A stretch of DNA of 64,000 nt from Centropus unirufus (taxonomy: Eukaryota; Chordata; Aves; Cuculiformes; Centropidae): NCBI GenBank assembly GCA_013397695.1, contig VYZI01000002.1:4671537-4735536 (forward strand). Direction: 5' to 3'. Position numbers and translations under genes: made by a program. Positions within the stretch are counted from its first letter, which is position 1, and each line of letters starts with the position of its first letter. Shown here piece after piece: positions 27,834 to 40,699 of the stretch. Below the pieces are notes generated by a model. The model worked only from the letters and a program-made list of their open reading frames with translations, was not told the DNA's origin and did no database searches.

Positions 27834-30800
27834 CTGAAAAAGAAAATGATATGGATATTGTGTAACCTGGAAAATGTAGATACAAACAAAATTAAAGACA
27901 TTATCACGGCAGGAAATACAGCTCTGGCATATCAACAGCAACAGCTTTTTACAAGTATACAATGAGCAGTAATTAAATTTCAACCCAAAGATAACTGAAT
28001 TGCTTGGGAAAATGTCACTTGTGTCCCTCCAAGTCATTAAGATGCAGTAAAACTATAGCTAAATATTAACATATTTCATGTTAATAGAAAAGAATTTGAA
28101 TTGCATAAAGCACAACATTCCTGACTAGAAACTACATAATATACTACACGCAAGGTACATATAAAACCTAATAAAATTCCATAGAGTGGTACTTGGAATT
28201 GAAAAGTAATAAAATTATTCCACGTCATTTCATATTCTGTGTCCCATCACCCCCCCTTCAAATTTCCTTTAGAAATCTAGAGGGGAGGAAAATCTGCACA
28301 GTAACTCTAATTTGGTAGTGATGCTCTTAGTACAAACATGTTAAAGAATTTTATAGTTGACAGATTCAAAAATGGAAATACTGACACACATCTAAGTTAA
28401 GGATGCAAACTATGATTATTTCCATCACCCCAAAGTAAGGAACTAAATTGGACAAGATCTGCATAATTTCATCTTCAAAGAATCTACACCAAGAATAGTT
28501 CTTCCTTCCTGCTCTAAAAAGACTCTAAGCTATGCTGAAACTGCTAAAAGGTTTTCAGAAACACCTTAACAAAAAAAAAATCAATGTAAATACAGAACAT
28601 TTAATATCCCACAAGCCATACATATTCTGCAAGTTAACAAGTCAGAAACCCACAGACTAAACACACACAGAGCACTGTATGTCACCACATGCACGCAAAC
28701 GTATTAAAGTATGTAATTTGGCTCCTCATTTTACATGGTGAGAACTGTTCAAAACTGTACTGATTACCTGGAAGCATCAAATTCTTAATACAGTAAGAGC
28801 CTCATGGATTGTTTTTCTCATTTACATATAAAATCACATGACTTATAGGCTAAGAACAATTCTACACAAAAATAATCATAACTAATAATTAATAATCATA
28901 ATTAATTTTATTGTTAACTTTAAAAAAGTTGCAGCAAATTCCACACCACAACAATCAAGAGCTGAGTGAAAAAGAATACAATATTTTGGGCTGCTTAATT
29001 ATTTAATGTACATGTATTTAATTATTTAATAACAACCTTATTTTACTCAACGTGATCTGTTCAGCCATCAATTTGTAACTAGCACATCAGTTATGCCAGT
29101 GAGCATTCTCCATGGAAATATAACCCTACACTTGCAAAATATAAACAGTAAATTAGAACTATATAGCTGAATATATGCTACTTGTGGTATTCAACAAACT
29201 AAATTATATTTTTATGATGCATCTTGCTTCAATCTGGTTAAAAGCACAGATTTCCTGAACTGCAACTTTGGTGTCAAACACAGAGATGAATGTGAGACAA
29301 TCTATTCGCAGTACTCTTAAGCTACACTTGAGTTTTATCTAACACCAAGAAAAAGCATTTCTACACAAAGCTTAGTAAATACATCATAAGTGCTCCAGTT
29401 CAATAAAGGCAACCTTTCATAGAATAAAAAGCCTATTTGTTTTGACTGTATAGATACAATGAATTAATTAAAGCTTAGTATATGAGTGACTGTAAATAAT
29501 GCAGGAAAGTATTCTATAAAGCATATGGCATGAATAAACCGGTGAATCCACAGTCTGAAATGCCTATGCATCCTCAGCAGGTAAACAAACTACAGACACT
29601 CAAAAGCTCACCGTGCTTCAGTATTCCACTCCTAACTCCGTTTATGTAGACTACTAGAAATTTACCATGTCATCCATGCCAGCTATTCAGGGAAAAAAAA
29701 CCTATAAATATTAACACTTTCAAATTCAATAATTCAGATGCCCTATTTTGTTTTCAAATGCTTTAAAAATTTCTAACTTTATTTTTCCCCACAGGACAGT
29801 TAATCATGTGCAGCACACTGGGTTTAGTATCTGCGTACCTGTATGAAATTATCAGAGAAACTTTAAGGCAGGAATTTAAATTAAATGGTCCAAGAGTGAT
29901 TGTTCAACTTAGAAACCTACTATTACAAATTATTTACTTTCCTTCACTAACAAAAAAAAAAAAAGGAACTGGGGGAAATGGTTGCAATGTTCGTTTAAGG
30001 TGCGGTCTTAATTGAAACTCAAGCTAATCATCTTCAGTGCAAAACTGAAGAATATTGTTTACTGGACTGCACCTACAGCCTTCCTAAAGGTAGTGTGGCA
30101 ATAGCTTTTAAGAATCTCTATCAGCAGACTCTGACTAACAAGATACAGTATTTAAGCAGTGAAATCTACACCGTGGTTGCACCCAGACTATACAAGATCC
30201 TGCGACAATAAATATACTGAAATTTATTTGAATTTGAAAAAATATATTAAACAAACTGCATGAAAAGAATTTGTCAACAGTTGACCAATATAAGCAATAT
30301 TGTTCAAAATTAATCCAAGCATTTACTATTAGTATTAATCCATACTTTTACACCATGTAAAATATTTATTAAAACAACTGGAGACAAATACAGCTTTTAT
30401 TTTACAAAAGCCAAAAAATAGCACTTTATTTTAAAAGCTCAATTTTATTTCTAATGTGGCCTAGTGTAAATTTAAGTGCCACTCTAGAAATCAGTAACAT
30501 TAACTTCTGAAATCTTTGCTCATATTTCAAGGAGAAGAAAAAAAAAAATCAAATATCAAACCATATTCATCAATTCTCCTACTAAGAAAGAGAAATTGAG
30601 GCTTTCTTAGTGAGATACACATTACTATTTCTGCACAGGGCTATGAATTAACCTTTCAAGTAAACATAGCAGCTCTGCAAATCCAGAACTAATCAAGAAA
30701 TTGGAAAAATCCGCTTACTTAAGTAATGCTTCCCATTCCAGTATTTAGAAATTTTACCTCCCTCTTCCTTCCCACTCAGTCCCCACCACCCGTTCAGCTT

Positions 30801-32338
30801 ACCTATAAAACACAAAAATCCACATATACCTAAAAACATACATAGGCAAAACCAGAATGACAACCTACAGTAAAATGCTTCTTCCTGAGTAAAAATAGAG
30901 TCTACAAATATTGTTATTTTGTTAATGATAAGAGGAACATATATTTACAGATTTTGGAGCTATTTTCATCTACACTGTGATTACAAAATAAACTAAAAGG
31001 AAACATGAATGAATCAATAGCTGATAATTTTCCAAATTTTCTACTCAACAAGAATATTTAGAATCCCAGTAATGTACTAATAGCTTCTGTATGCTTAACA
31101 GCTGGAAAAAAATCTGCAAAATGCAAGTTCTCAGCATGCACACTGCATGATTTGTGTACACATTCCACTTGCAAGTACTGCTGGCACACTGATATTTTTA
31201 GAGGCATGCGCAGGACAATAAAAAAATTATTCTGTTGACTTTATAGAGAAATAAGCACTGAAATTTGGTACTTTATCACTCACCAGACACTAAAAAAGTT
31301 AAACCAAAAAGAGTGAATACAGCAATAGTCTGAAAATATTATTCTGTTTCACTTAAGAAAATATGTAAATATAATCAAGAAATTATTGGCAGTATAAATT
31401 TAACAAAATAAGTTCAAGAATCTTGCATATATTCTAATGACTTCAGGTTATACATAAAATTATTTCTGGGTTTGCTTCCCTTCCCAACCTCCACAAGGAA
31501 AAAAGACAGAACCAGAGTTTGTATCAACTTTATCAAATCTCATTACAACTTTTAATAATTACACATACTGTTGCTCCTGATTATTCTTATTTCTGAAGCC
31601 AGAAGAAAATGCATTCAATGAAATACTTTCATACTTAGAAACTGAGCAAACACAGATCAATCAAAAGAGTTCCAAGACAAATGTCAACCAGCAACTATTC
31701 TTTTTATAACTATTTCTTTGCATTTTCCATGCAGCGTGCTGCAACTGGCATCTAAATAGTTTCTTTGCCATCGTGGAGTGAAACATCTTGAATGCTCAAA
31801 CTGTATTTTTATGAGTGCCGAGGGACCCTAAATTTTAGTGGTCTATTAAATGCCAGCAATTTCATGCTGCCTTACATAAAACAGCATTCACATATTAGAG
31901 CACTGCGATTCCATAGCCGCATTATGCTCCTCTCTCACAACTGAAATAGTAGTTGTGTATTTCATTAAAAAAAATAAGGATCTATTTCTTTCAAAACACA
32001 TATACTTTTTCAATTAATACATCTGAAGTTCCATTCCATTGTTGTGGAATTAAATACATGGACAGCAAGCACCCTCAAGTAGAAATAATAAAAATCATGA
32101 CTATAGATAGCATTTCTTTTATTTGAAATCAGTATTTTACTTAAACATGTAAGTTGCAAATGCATAACCTTTTGTCATCTGGCAAGAACATACTAACAAC
32201 ATTTTCTCTGAATAATCTAATTGACTTTGCTATAAAAAGCACTGCACTGGACTTTATTAGTTTACATTACTTTGAAGAATCTGTTTCTGCAAGTCTTAAT
32301 GCTGCCTACCATTTCAGTGCTAGTTTTTATTCTCTTAC
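27834..32338 (-). other. RAB28 intron 2
   Basis: An intron of about 4.5 kb between exons 2 and 3, with GT-AG ends on the minus strand. The sequence is AT-rich. I recognise no transposon, RNA gene or open frame of interest. Confidence 0.9.
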
Positions 32339-32435
32339 CTGGCAAGACCATCCTTTTCAAGAAGAAGTCCAGTCCTATGGTTTGTTTGTACTGTTTTCCA
32401 AACGTCTCATGGGCAAAACGTGTGGCTAAGGATGT
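32339..32435 (-). CDS. RAB28: RAB28 coding exon 2 (residues 27-58, switch I)
   Basis: Second coding exon of RAB28, 97 nt, between a pyrimidine-rich acceptor ending TGTAG and a GTAAGA donor. It begins with TSLATRF, completing the P-loop (Thr27 is the Mg-binding position), and continues through HETFGKQYKQTIGLDFF, which contains switch I with the conserved Thr45-Ile-Gly. It ends LKRMVLP plus one base of the next Gly codon, so it exits in phase 1 and matches the entry phase of exon 3. The residues LKRMV replace LRRIT of the human protein as I recall it, a small lineage difference. The exon was found by reading the minus strand. The plus-strand open frames covering it are shadows. Confidence 0.95.
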
Positions 32436-35400
32436 CTACAACAGAACAATAACAACTTGTCATTTTAAATGGCAAAAAAACTTGATGTTAAACCAGAAGT
32501 ATGAAATACAGTTATGCACTTTTTAAATCAACGCATGCTGACAGTGTTCACGGATTTGGATTGACAAGCATTCCAGTCAACTTCCGCATAATAAGAGGAA
32601 AAGGCTACTAATTTCAGCCAAAGGAAGCAAGGTATGTATTTCCTTTGTATTTCAAATATACTGTGTTATTCATCTTATGAAAATATTACACAGATTTGAA
32701 TGAAATAGCGTTAGCTCATACTGACACAAATTTAAGTGACACTATCCATACCTGAAGAGTTTACTGTTTTTAAGAATCATTGATTCCCAAAACAAGTGTC
32801 CTTCACTGGTACAGAACACCATGACTCCAGACCAATTTTCTCGGAGGGAAAAGAGATCTGCACAGTGCAGAGTCCCACAGTGGACTGCCACTGTACATCA
32901 AAGTTTCAGGATCAGGAATTACATGAAGTCTGTGATAGTAAGAATAAATTTTTGTACACAGAAAAAAACTGAACTCACACTAGGAATTAACATTTGCAAA
33001 ATCATTCCTCGAATCAGAACTTTGGAAATTTATTTCAATTTATATTTGGCGGATTTGTTAAAGTAGGCCAATATACTGATGACCTCAATCAATCAGCTTT
33101 TACTAGATATTGCTCAAAGAATACACAACTAACTTACATGAAATAATGAAGCAAGACAGTTACACTCTTTCACTAACAATTTTAACTCTTCATAGAAGAA
33201 AAAAGAAAACAAGGAGAGAAGGAAATCAAACTCCACAGGTTTAAAAAATAAAAAAGGAAAAAGAATAGAGATGTGCAATAAAGAACAGAAGAGTTAGTAT
33301 TGTGGGAAAAAATAAATACTATATTAAAAATTAATGTCACATAGACAACATACATCCTATATCAAATTAATTATGTATGCTTACAAATCTCTTGTTTTAC
33401 ATTACCTCTGGAAATATAAAATCAAAGTAACTGCACAAAATATATATGTATGTATTTACATACACAGAGGGGAAAAAAAAAGCCTGACAGCCTCACCAAA
33501 CCCTTATCCTGTCTGAGAAAACTCAAAATGGGCAAGGAAGAATTTCTGTTGCCAGCTTTCCATTCATCAAGACCTGAAGAGATGAGTCACGTGCAAGCAG
33601 AAATTGCTGTTAGAGAACAATTAGTTAAAAATGCAAGAGCAAAATAATGCCATTAGTTCAGAAAAAAACAAGATTAGAAAAATTCTGTTAATAGAATGAT
33701 TATAACAAAGATCTAAGTGTGCTAATCATGTCAAATGTACACGGGAAGAAAAGGTAACTTACTCTCTCAAAGTAACTCTGATCACCAGAGCTCCAGCATT
33801 AAAGCTCTAGTATGACTAGGCAACCATTTAGTCAACTATTAGATTATCTGTGAAGTAAACAACACAATATTTACCATTTTCTTGTTTCTGTATCACATTT
33901 ATTTTTATATATATACATATATCACAGTGATAGGAATACATATCAGCACATATGTTTAGGAATTAATTAAAAAACTGAATTAAAGACTATATGGCAACAC
34001 TTTGCTTCACCTCACTGAACTTAAGCACCGAGGGGATTATAAATAAATAAATAAACTAACAGGGGGAAAGCAAGTAAACTAGAAATGGCATAAGTATGCT
34101 TATATATCACTGTAGAACCAGTGAAAACCAGAGAGGATGAAGCATAAGATTCTTCTGCGACAGCATGCTCAAAATAAAATTCAATACAGTTTTAGACTGC
34201 AGGACTAAAAAATACCAGTGGAACTCTTTTAATCACAATAGTTAGCATGTCAAGATTACAAGGACATTCTTTTTAACCTATCGTGACCTTACAAATGTAG
34301 GTAAGAAAAAGAACACCACAGAAATGCGCTATACAGTCATCACTTGAAATTTTCCTTTCCCGAAAAGTAATCAGTACCCAGAGTACAGATTAAAACATCA
34401 TCTGACTATATCATGGTATTCTATATTCTCCAATGCACTAATTTAGATTCCCATTAAATAAGCAACCACTCCCTTCTTGTTTTAAGGGCTCGGTAAATAT
34501 TAGCTTTATCACTCTGTGACACTTAATATTCCCTGAGGGCTTCTAGGGGTGTTAGTAAAAATAAACAACATACACTCAATTAACAGCCAACCAGTAAGAG
34601 CAGCAAGTAATCAACAGCACGGCAAAGTTCTGTTAAAGTTTTCCTCTACTGTGCTCTTGAATGACAAGGGATTTATAGCAGAAAATCATTGACTAACTCC
34701 TTTTTTAATTTTGTTTTTTCCCAATAAATGTTAGAGCTCAAGGAAGGTGTTGGATTACCAGACTAGAGTACTGTATTTGCTCACAGAACAAGCACTTATC
34801 CACAAATACTAAGAGCAACAGTTCAAACTTCTCCACAACAGTAAACAGAGAAGTTATGTCAATGCATACTCAAATACCTCTACAATGCAAATACTCACTT
34901 CAATCCTAAAATTGTTCCCTGCCATGCTTGCCATAAAAGATTCCATGGGACAGCTTTGCCTGTAAGGATATGTTGAGTAAAATCTATGTCAAAAAAAAAA
35001 CAAAGCTAAATAATGGTTCAGAACTGTAGCTGTAAAAACACATAAGTGATCAAAAAAGACCATGCTCCATTCATGAAATTCCAGTCACTCATCCAGAGGT
35101 CAGAGAACAGAATGATATCAAAGTGGCCTTCTTCCCATCACATCCCTATCGTAAGACAACCCTGTAGTAAGGGTTATAAGTATACATCCCTATAGTAAGA
35201 CAACCAGGCCTCCAACCTTCACAGCAGACTTTTCCTTGGACCCAGTTTGGCAGATTTAGGCGTTTGTCTTCAACACAAATGTTCATAATGCTTTTCTGAA
35301 GAGCAACAAACTATTGAAGGTTGGTGTTACAAACTCTTCTCAGACAAAAAAAAAAAAGTCTTTGGGTTCTAACAGAGCAATCAAGACAGCAGTAAGTATA

Positions 35401-38400
35401 TATATAAAAATTACAGCATTCTAAGTGCAAAATACAATGGGATATTTGGGAAGGTATTTTTGGGTGCAATTAATGCAATTAAACCTCACAGGCGAGGCAG
35501 CACAATTTCTTCTATTTTTCAATGTCAAAAACTCACAGCACAAACTGCTGACAAGCTGTTTCTAAATACCTACACAGAAAAAAGGTAAACTATACTTATG
35601 AAATACTAGCAGACAAGCGAAACAAGTGAAACAGAACAAGCAATGGTAGCCAGCTCTGACCCTGCCTGCTCACCAGGACAGCCCAGAAACTTGTAGAGAA
35701 AACCCAACCAATGGCAGCTCTAGAAGAAAGCTTTTAGAAAGCAATGCCATAGTTGGAAGAAAAAACTAAAACCAAGAATTGGTGAGATGCAAGCAAATAG
35801 TTCTAAAGCCATGAATTTCCATATGACCTTTACCAGCCAACTAAGAACCCACTTTCCAAAAAGCATATACTTATCTACTCCTTCCCCTATTCCTTCCTAG
35901 AACACCAGTGTTCTCCAAATCAATCCTCACATTCAATCCTCAGTCATGTCCTATCCCTCCAGGCAGGGATTTTAAGACAGAAAAGAAACAATAAGCGAAA
36001 TAATGAAATGCTTTAATTAGCTTTAATTAGCACAGAACCACCTACCTGTCCCACACAGAATTTGTCATTGAGAATCAAGCAGCTTAAGGGGGAAGGGGGT
36101 GTTTTGTAAACAAATGAAGTAGTTCCGGCATCTGAAGGTGATGTCTTTCACTCAGCTCCTACCTAGTGAAACTTTGTTCACTGAAAAAGGGAAAATTAGC
36201 AAGACTTTTTGTCTCGCATTAGATATGCATCTATGAAGCCAGGCCCACCTGCACAGCACACCTGATGCAATTTCCCATTTGCAAGACTGAACAAGCAACA
36301 ATCATGATTTTGTCAACACTGATGAAGTTTTTGAGCCCATATGTAACACGATCCAGAACTAGCATAATGCTTATAAATTTGGCATCCTAAAAAAACCCAA
36401 AACAAACAGGACATCTCTTTCTATTCCAGTCTACATTTTAGCTCCTACAAATTCCCACACCAGTTTAAGCATTCACTTTTTCATTTTCACTGTCCAATTT
36501 TAAGAGAAGAAGGACAAGGTGGAATGTTTCTACTACCATTCTCTAGTCCCGGTTGCAAGATACAACAGAAAAATAGCATCTCAGCTGCTTTGCTCCTCCT
36601 CCACACCTATTTTTCAGGACCTGTCTTCCCAGGAATAGGTACAAGATTTGCTTCCAGAGGCAAAAAAACCTTTTTCAACAGTAGCAAATCAGAGACAGTT
36701 CTAGTTCAAATCAACATCATTGTATACCTCAATATTCAGCCAATCTGTGCATAGCAAGAGTAGAAATATCAGGATCAAAATATCATTTTTTCCAATCTAT
36801 AGCAGCACTGATGGTTTCTTTTACCGGAAAATCATTTTGGTTCAGAGAAGAGTGGCTTGATTTAAAACCTATACGCTTAAGGCTGCTATGTGTATGCATG
36901 TTTGCACCAGTAATCCAGATCAGGGAACCAACTGCTATTAGTAACTGCTATTTTCAACTTACACTGTCCCTAATTCTGATTTATTTTAGCATTGTTTTCT
37001 TAGGCTGTCTAGTTCGTTAAAATAATTCTCTGTTATTGTCTTCTTACTAACCAATTCCTCTTTCCTCAGTTTTTCTTTTCAACAATATACCATTTCTTTA
37101 ACATCTCCATTTTACCCTAATACTTCTTCAGATTCTACTTTCTCTCTCACTCCTCATTCCTACTTCCCTTTTGCTTTACTCTCCTTAGAGCTTTCTCCAG
37201 CAGTGCTTATTCCTACTCTCAAAATTTTAAGTATCCTATTATTCACTCAACAACCACAAAACTAATAAACAGAAGCACAATATCCCTCCCTTGCCTCACC
37301 CATAGAGCAATTCCTAGCCAGTAAACACAAACTGTACCCTTAGCTTGAACTGCCACTACCAACTCTTGCACAGAACCTGAATCATGTTGCTTCTATACAA
37401 TAGATGAGGGAAAAGAAAGCAGGTTTACACCTTCAGCCCAGCTGATGCACAAAGGCTTTGGTTGTTTTTTATTCCTCTGGAGAACTTTAGACCAGAAAGC
37501 CCCAGACGGCCAAGAGAAAGGAAATAACATTTTATTTTTTTTCCCTTGTCAGGAGGGGAGCAATGGAAAGTCAAATGGGAACATCTCACACTAAACATGA
37601 GATGCCATATCACAAAGACATATTCCATTATTTCCAACACTCCTCCTGCACGATGATCCCAGCCATAGTGAAAAAAAAAAACCTATGTCTGGCACAGTAA
37701 ATGAGAGGTAGAGTATGCAAGTATGCATGTGTGTAAAGACCAGCTGTGAACCAGATGTGAGAGACAGGGTATTTAAAGTTGAAAACCTACAGGTATACAC
37801 ATTTCAACAAGCAGGCGGAATAAGCAGACAACTAAGGAGAAGAACCTGAACAATTCAGTCTTCTCAGGTGCCTGAAATAGCACTAGGTACACTTTATCCT
37901 TCTATTCCACGACCCAATCACCGCTTTATTTTTACAAGATCTTACAATAAATCTATTGTTGCGTTTGCTGCTAGGCCATCAGGATGGCTGGAAGAAGCCT
38001 CTATTACAGCATCATCTAGGGGGGACAGGAGGAAAAGCAGCCCACCACAGCATAGCTGCTGCTCATGGAAAATAAACTGCACTTGAAGCGCAGGATTCCT
38101 AGAGCCAGCAGGAGATTCAATGAGTGGCAGCTCCCACGTGAGAGGTAGGAACCAGGAGGAATACACATCAAAACTTAGAGAACGTTTGAAAATCCCTGTT
38201 TGGCAAGAGGTTTTGCCACAGTGTGCTGAACAGCAGTAGTGAAAGGATTCCTCACTTTGAGTGGAAAGCTCCTGGGGAAAGCTACCAATGAAACAACACT
38301 TCAGCTGTCAATCCTGTGCATTTATTATGTTCTCATCACATAGTCACTTGGAATTGCCTATCTACTGACTCAGATTAATACAATACCACTTCAGACTGGG

Positions 38401-39433
38401 TTTAGAATCACTGGCAGGAAAAAAAATGTTTTGTTTCTTCACAGAGCTCTGCGTAAGTAAGTGAGCCAAACCATGCACACGTTCTCACCAAGAGCTTATT
38501 TCTATTAATGGCAATTAAATCGCCCCTAAGAATGTTTCCTGTTTTCATCTGAATTGAGGCAGGTAGACTTTCTGCCTCCCTCCGATTCCAAGTTAGAGGA
38601 AAAACTATTCTTCAGACATACGATGAAATTACTATTTCAGCATGTCTCACAAACGGATTCAGGCTACATATTGCCATATCTTATGTATGATAAATTCACA
38701 TGTGTAAGCGAAGCTCGGTGGCTACTGCCGTGGGTAGCAAAGCTGCCACTTTTTTGCCTTCTTCAGACTCCAATCTGGAATTTGTCCAAATTCCTCTTTT
38801 AAAAAGACGGATATAAGTTGTTCACAATCAAACTGCTTATCAACAGCACTTATGTTGATTACAGATATAGAAAAAAGGACATAGATAAGAGTCACAAAGA
38901 AAAAGTAAATTGATTCAGTGTCTTCCCAAACTCTGAAACTGCAGCTCAAAGATATGTAGACTGTTCTAGCCACCTCGCAGGGTAATCCGCGCCGAACCAG
39001 AAAGTAAGACAGCCTGGAGACCCCATCAAGCACCTTCCCTGCTCGTCGTTTCGGCAGGAACGGTGAATTGCCGGGCCAGGCGCCATCCCTGACGGGAGCC
39101 CCCGCCGAGAACCACCTCGGGCCGCTGCAGCCGCTCCAGCCGAGCCACCGCCGCGGCCTGCGGGAGGCGGCGGGGAGCGCCAGCCCCGGCAGCGCCAGAG
39201 CCAGCGTTACCCGCCGAGCCTCGTATCAGGGCTCAAGAAAGCCGGATTAACGCCGCTTGCGGCTGCCCGGTCGCCAAGCCTCCCCGGGCGCCGCGAAGGC
39301 GGGGGTTTGGCTGCCGGACGGGGATCCAGCCCGGCCCCGGGGGTCCCGGCCCCACGGGCGCGGGGCAGACCGCGGCGGGGCAGCCGCCACGGCCGGGCGC
39401 AGGCGGGGAGGAGCGGGCGGGGCCGGCACTGAC
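32436..39433 (-). other. RAB28 intron 1
   Basis: An intron of about 7.0 kb. The last 400 bp or so at its 5' end lie in the CpG island. It contains microsatellite-like AT tracts (near 33905-33922), an AAAT run near 34042-34053 and a 44-bp-period direct repeat at 35141-35205. No gene was recognised inside it. Confidence 0.88.
35141..35205. repeat. Short direct repeat (44-bp period)
   Basis: CATCCCTATCGTAAGACAAC at 35141-35160 recurs at 35185-35204 with a single mismatch (A for C), separated by a partly similar 'gtagtaaggg' stretch. It is a local duplication in RAB28 intron 1. Confidence 0.8.
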
Positions 39434-39511
39434 CTTGCCAGTGGTGCCGTCCCCCAGCACCACCAGCTTGAGCTGGCGGTCCGGGCTCTCCTCCTCCTCC
39501 GAGTCCGACAT
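39434..39511 (-). CDS. RAB28: RAB28 coding exon 1 (start codon, residues 1-26)
   Basis: First coding exon of the small GTPase RAB28, a divergent Rab that is linked to cilia and photoreceptor outer segments and is mutated in human cone-rod dystrophy (family knowledge). Seen directly: an ATG at 39511 with A at -3, an acidic N-terminus (MSDSEEEESPDRQ), strand beta-1 (LKLVVLG) and most of the P-loop GDGTTGK (residues 20-26). The exon ends exactly after the P-loop lysine codon, followed by a GTCAGT donor, so it exits in phase 0. The next exon supplies the Thr-Ser that completes GxxxxGKT. Compared with the human protein as I remember it, the acidic stretch has one extra Glu. The exon lies in a CpG island, as expected for a first exon. 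Recognition is confident because four exons join in order and in phase. Confidence 0.95.
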
Positions 39512-39632
39512 CGTCCCTGCGGCCGCGGCGGGGAAGGAGGCGGAAGGCAGCGGCAGGGCCCGGTGCAGGAGCGAGGAGGGGGAAAGCGGCGAGCGCTGGG
39601 CTCACAGAGCCCCCAGCGGCGCCGAGGCTGAA

Positions 39633-39643
39633 GCCGCCATCTT
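39633..39643 (-). promoter_or_regulatory. YY1-type core promoter motif (AAGATGGCGGC)
   Basis: The minus strand reads AAGATGGCGGC, a full match to the YY1 motif that is strongly positioned just downstream of transcription starts in TATA-less CpG-island promoters, in the orientation of transcription (established knowledge). It lies about 120 bp upstream of the RAB28 ATG. This would put the start site around 39645-39680 and the 5' UTR at roughly 135-170 nt, assuming no upstream untranslated exon. The start-site position is inference. Confidence 0.7.
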
Positions 39644-39859
39644 CCCGCGGGGCGCCCGCCGTCGCTATGGCCCGCGCGGGACGAAACCAACGGGGGGGCG
39701 GAGGGGAGCACAGAGGGAGCCGCAGTAACCAGCCCCACCGCCGCCGGCGGGCACCGGCGCGCCCCCACTTCCACTCCCGCTCCCCTCACCCCCAGCGGCC
39801 GGGAGAATGGTTCAGCCCAGCGCGCCGCGATTTAGCGGCGCCGAGTGACGCCCCGCGCG

Positions 39860-39872
39860 GTAACCAAGGAAC
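39860..39872 (+). promoter_or_regulatory. X-box-like RFX site in RAB28 promoter
   Basis: GTAACCAAGGAAC matches the degenerate X-box GTHNYY-N(0-3)-RRNAAC with a one-base spacer. RFX factors bind X-boxes in the promoters of many ciliary genes (established knowledge). This one lies about 350 bp upstream of the RAB28 ATG. It fits a ciliary gene but is a weak, degenerate match, so function is inference. Confidence 0.4.
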
Positions 39873-40158
39873 CCGGGGGCGGGGCCAGCGGGCTCCACGG
39901 GCGCGCGCGGCTCCGCCCCCGCCTTCCTGAGGCGCGCGGCGGCGCCCGGGGGGGGCGGCTCCCGGCGGGAGAGCTGAAGGCGTCCAAAGGGAAAATAAAA
40001 CCTTCGTGGTTCCACAAACGCCGGCGAATGGACTCCCTAAGACTCGTGTGGGCGCTTTGGGAAGCGAAGCATCCTTCAGGCTTGGGCAACACGGGGCGGT
40101 GATGTCCATCCGCCGCGTGAAGCGGCACCAGGGCTGGGGGCAGGATTTCTTTCCCTGT

Positions 40159-40170
40159 CACGTGCACGTG
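40159..40170. promoter_or_regulatory. Tandem CACGTG E-boxes
   Basis: Two CACGTG palindromes abut with no spacer (CACGTGCACGTG), preceded by GT. They lie at the edge of the CpG island, about 650 bp upstream of the RAB28 ATG. CACGTG is bound by bHLH-ZIP factors (USF, MYC/MAX, MITF/TFE). A perfect 12-bp tandem is unlikely by chance at any one place, but binding here is inferred. Confidence 0.45.
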
Positions 40171-40699
40171 TATACATTGTCCCAGGAACTTTATGCATAT
40201 TCTATTACTTCCCAAGGACTAATGATAATGTTATTGTGAAACTTCACAACGGTCGAAACTCCTGCTAATTTGGAGCTGGCTCCAGCTTCCCGCCTGCCTG
40301 AGATAGGGGGAGGCTCCAAACGGAGGTGATTCCAGGGGAAACGTCTGTTCTGCACCAGGCATTAGCATCTTTGAAGAATGAACAGTGTCTGGAAAAACAC
40401 TGCCTGAAAGAAAATACGCCACCAGAAGGACATTCTGTCTATCTTCTGAAAAAAAAAAAAAAAAAGCAATTACTTATATGAAACTTAAACTCTAATCAGA
40501 AATATTCCTCTTTTTCTAATGATAACTACTTCTTACATCAGTTTTCTGAGAGGTGTCCATTGGGAGGGGCAAAGCCGTGGCCTGCAGTGCTCCTAGCAGA
40601 AGTCATAGATATGGACCAAGGGGCTGCCTTGTCATTCCACCCGCCTGCATGGCCAAGTCCCTGTCTTGGCAGGGCTTCTGCACGGCAACAAGATTTACC

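Larger units (their letters stand above)
23328..39511 (-). other. RAB28: RAB28 gene, 5' part (four coding exons and introns 1-3)
   Basis: Coding span of the visible RAB28 transcript. The joined exons give 131 residues of a protein that is about 220 residues in human. All nucleotide-binding motifs up to G4 are intact: GDGTTGKT, TIG, WDVGGQ and NK. Missing are the rest of NKID, the SAK motif (G5), the C-terminal helix and the prenylated tail, all expected off the left edge. Introns 1, 2 and 3 are about 7.0, 4.5 and 4.3 kb. Intron 4 extends at least 23.3 kb. RAB28 is known to bind membranes through C-terminal prenylation and to travel as BBSome/IFT-associated cargo in cilia. That is family knowledge and is not visible in this sequence. 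Confidence 0.93.
39040..40140. promoter_or_regulatory. CpG-island promoter of RAB28
   Basis: Composition shifts abruptly from AT-rich intron to a GC-rich, CpG-dense block of about 1.1 kb centred on RAB28 exon 1, then back to AT-rich DNA near 40140. No TATA box is seen at a useful distance. This is the usual layout for a broadly expressed housekeeping or ciliary gene. The many long open frames in this block on both strands (for example 39247-39789) are composition artefacts. The start site is inferred to lie about 140-170 bp upstream of the ATG, from the YY1-type motif. A divergent transcript to the right is possible but no exon was recognised for one. Confidence 0.85.

Noticed and set aside
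32154..32526. Two plus-strand open frames of 84-91 codons
   Set aside because: They are shadows of RAB28 exon 2 read on the wrong strand.
39247..39789. 180-codon minus frame over the RAB28 promoter
   Set aside because: It is out of frame with the true exon 1 reading (ATG at 39511) and is low-complexity Arg/Pro/Ala. It is a shadow of the CpG island.
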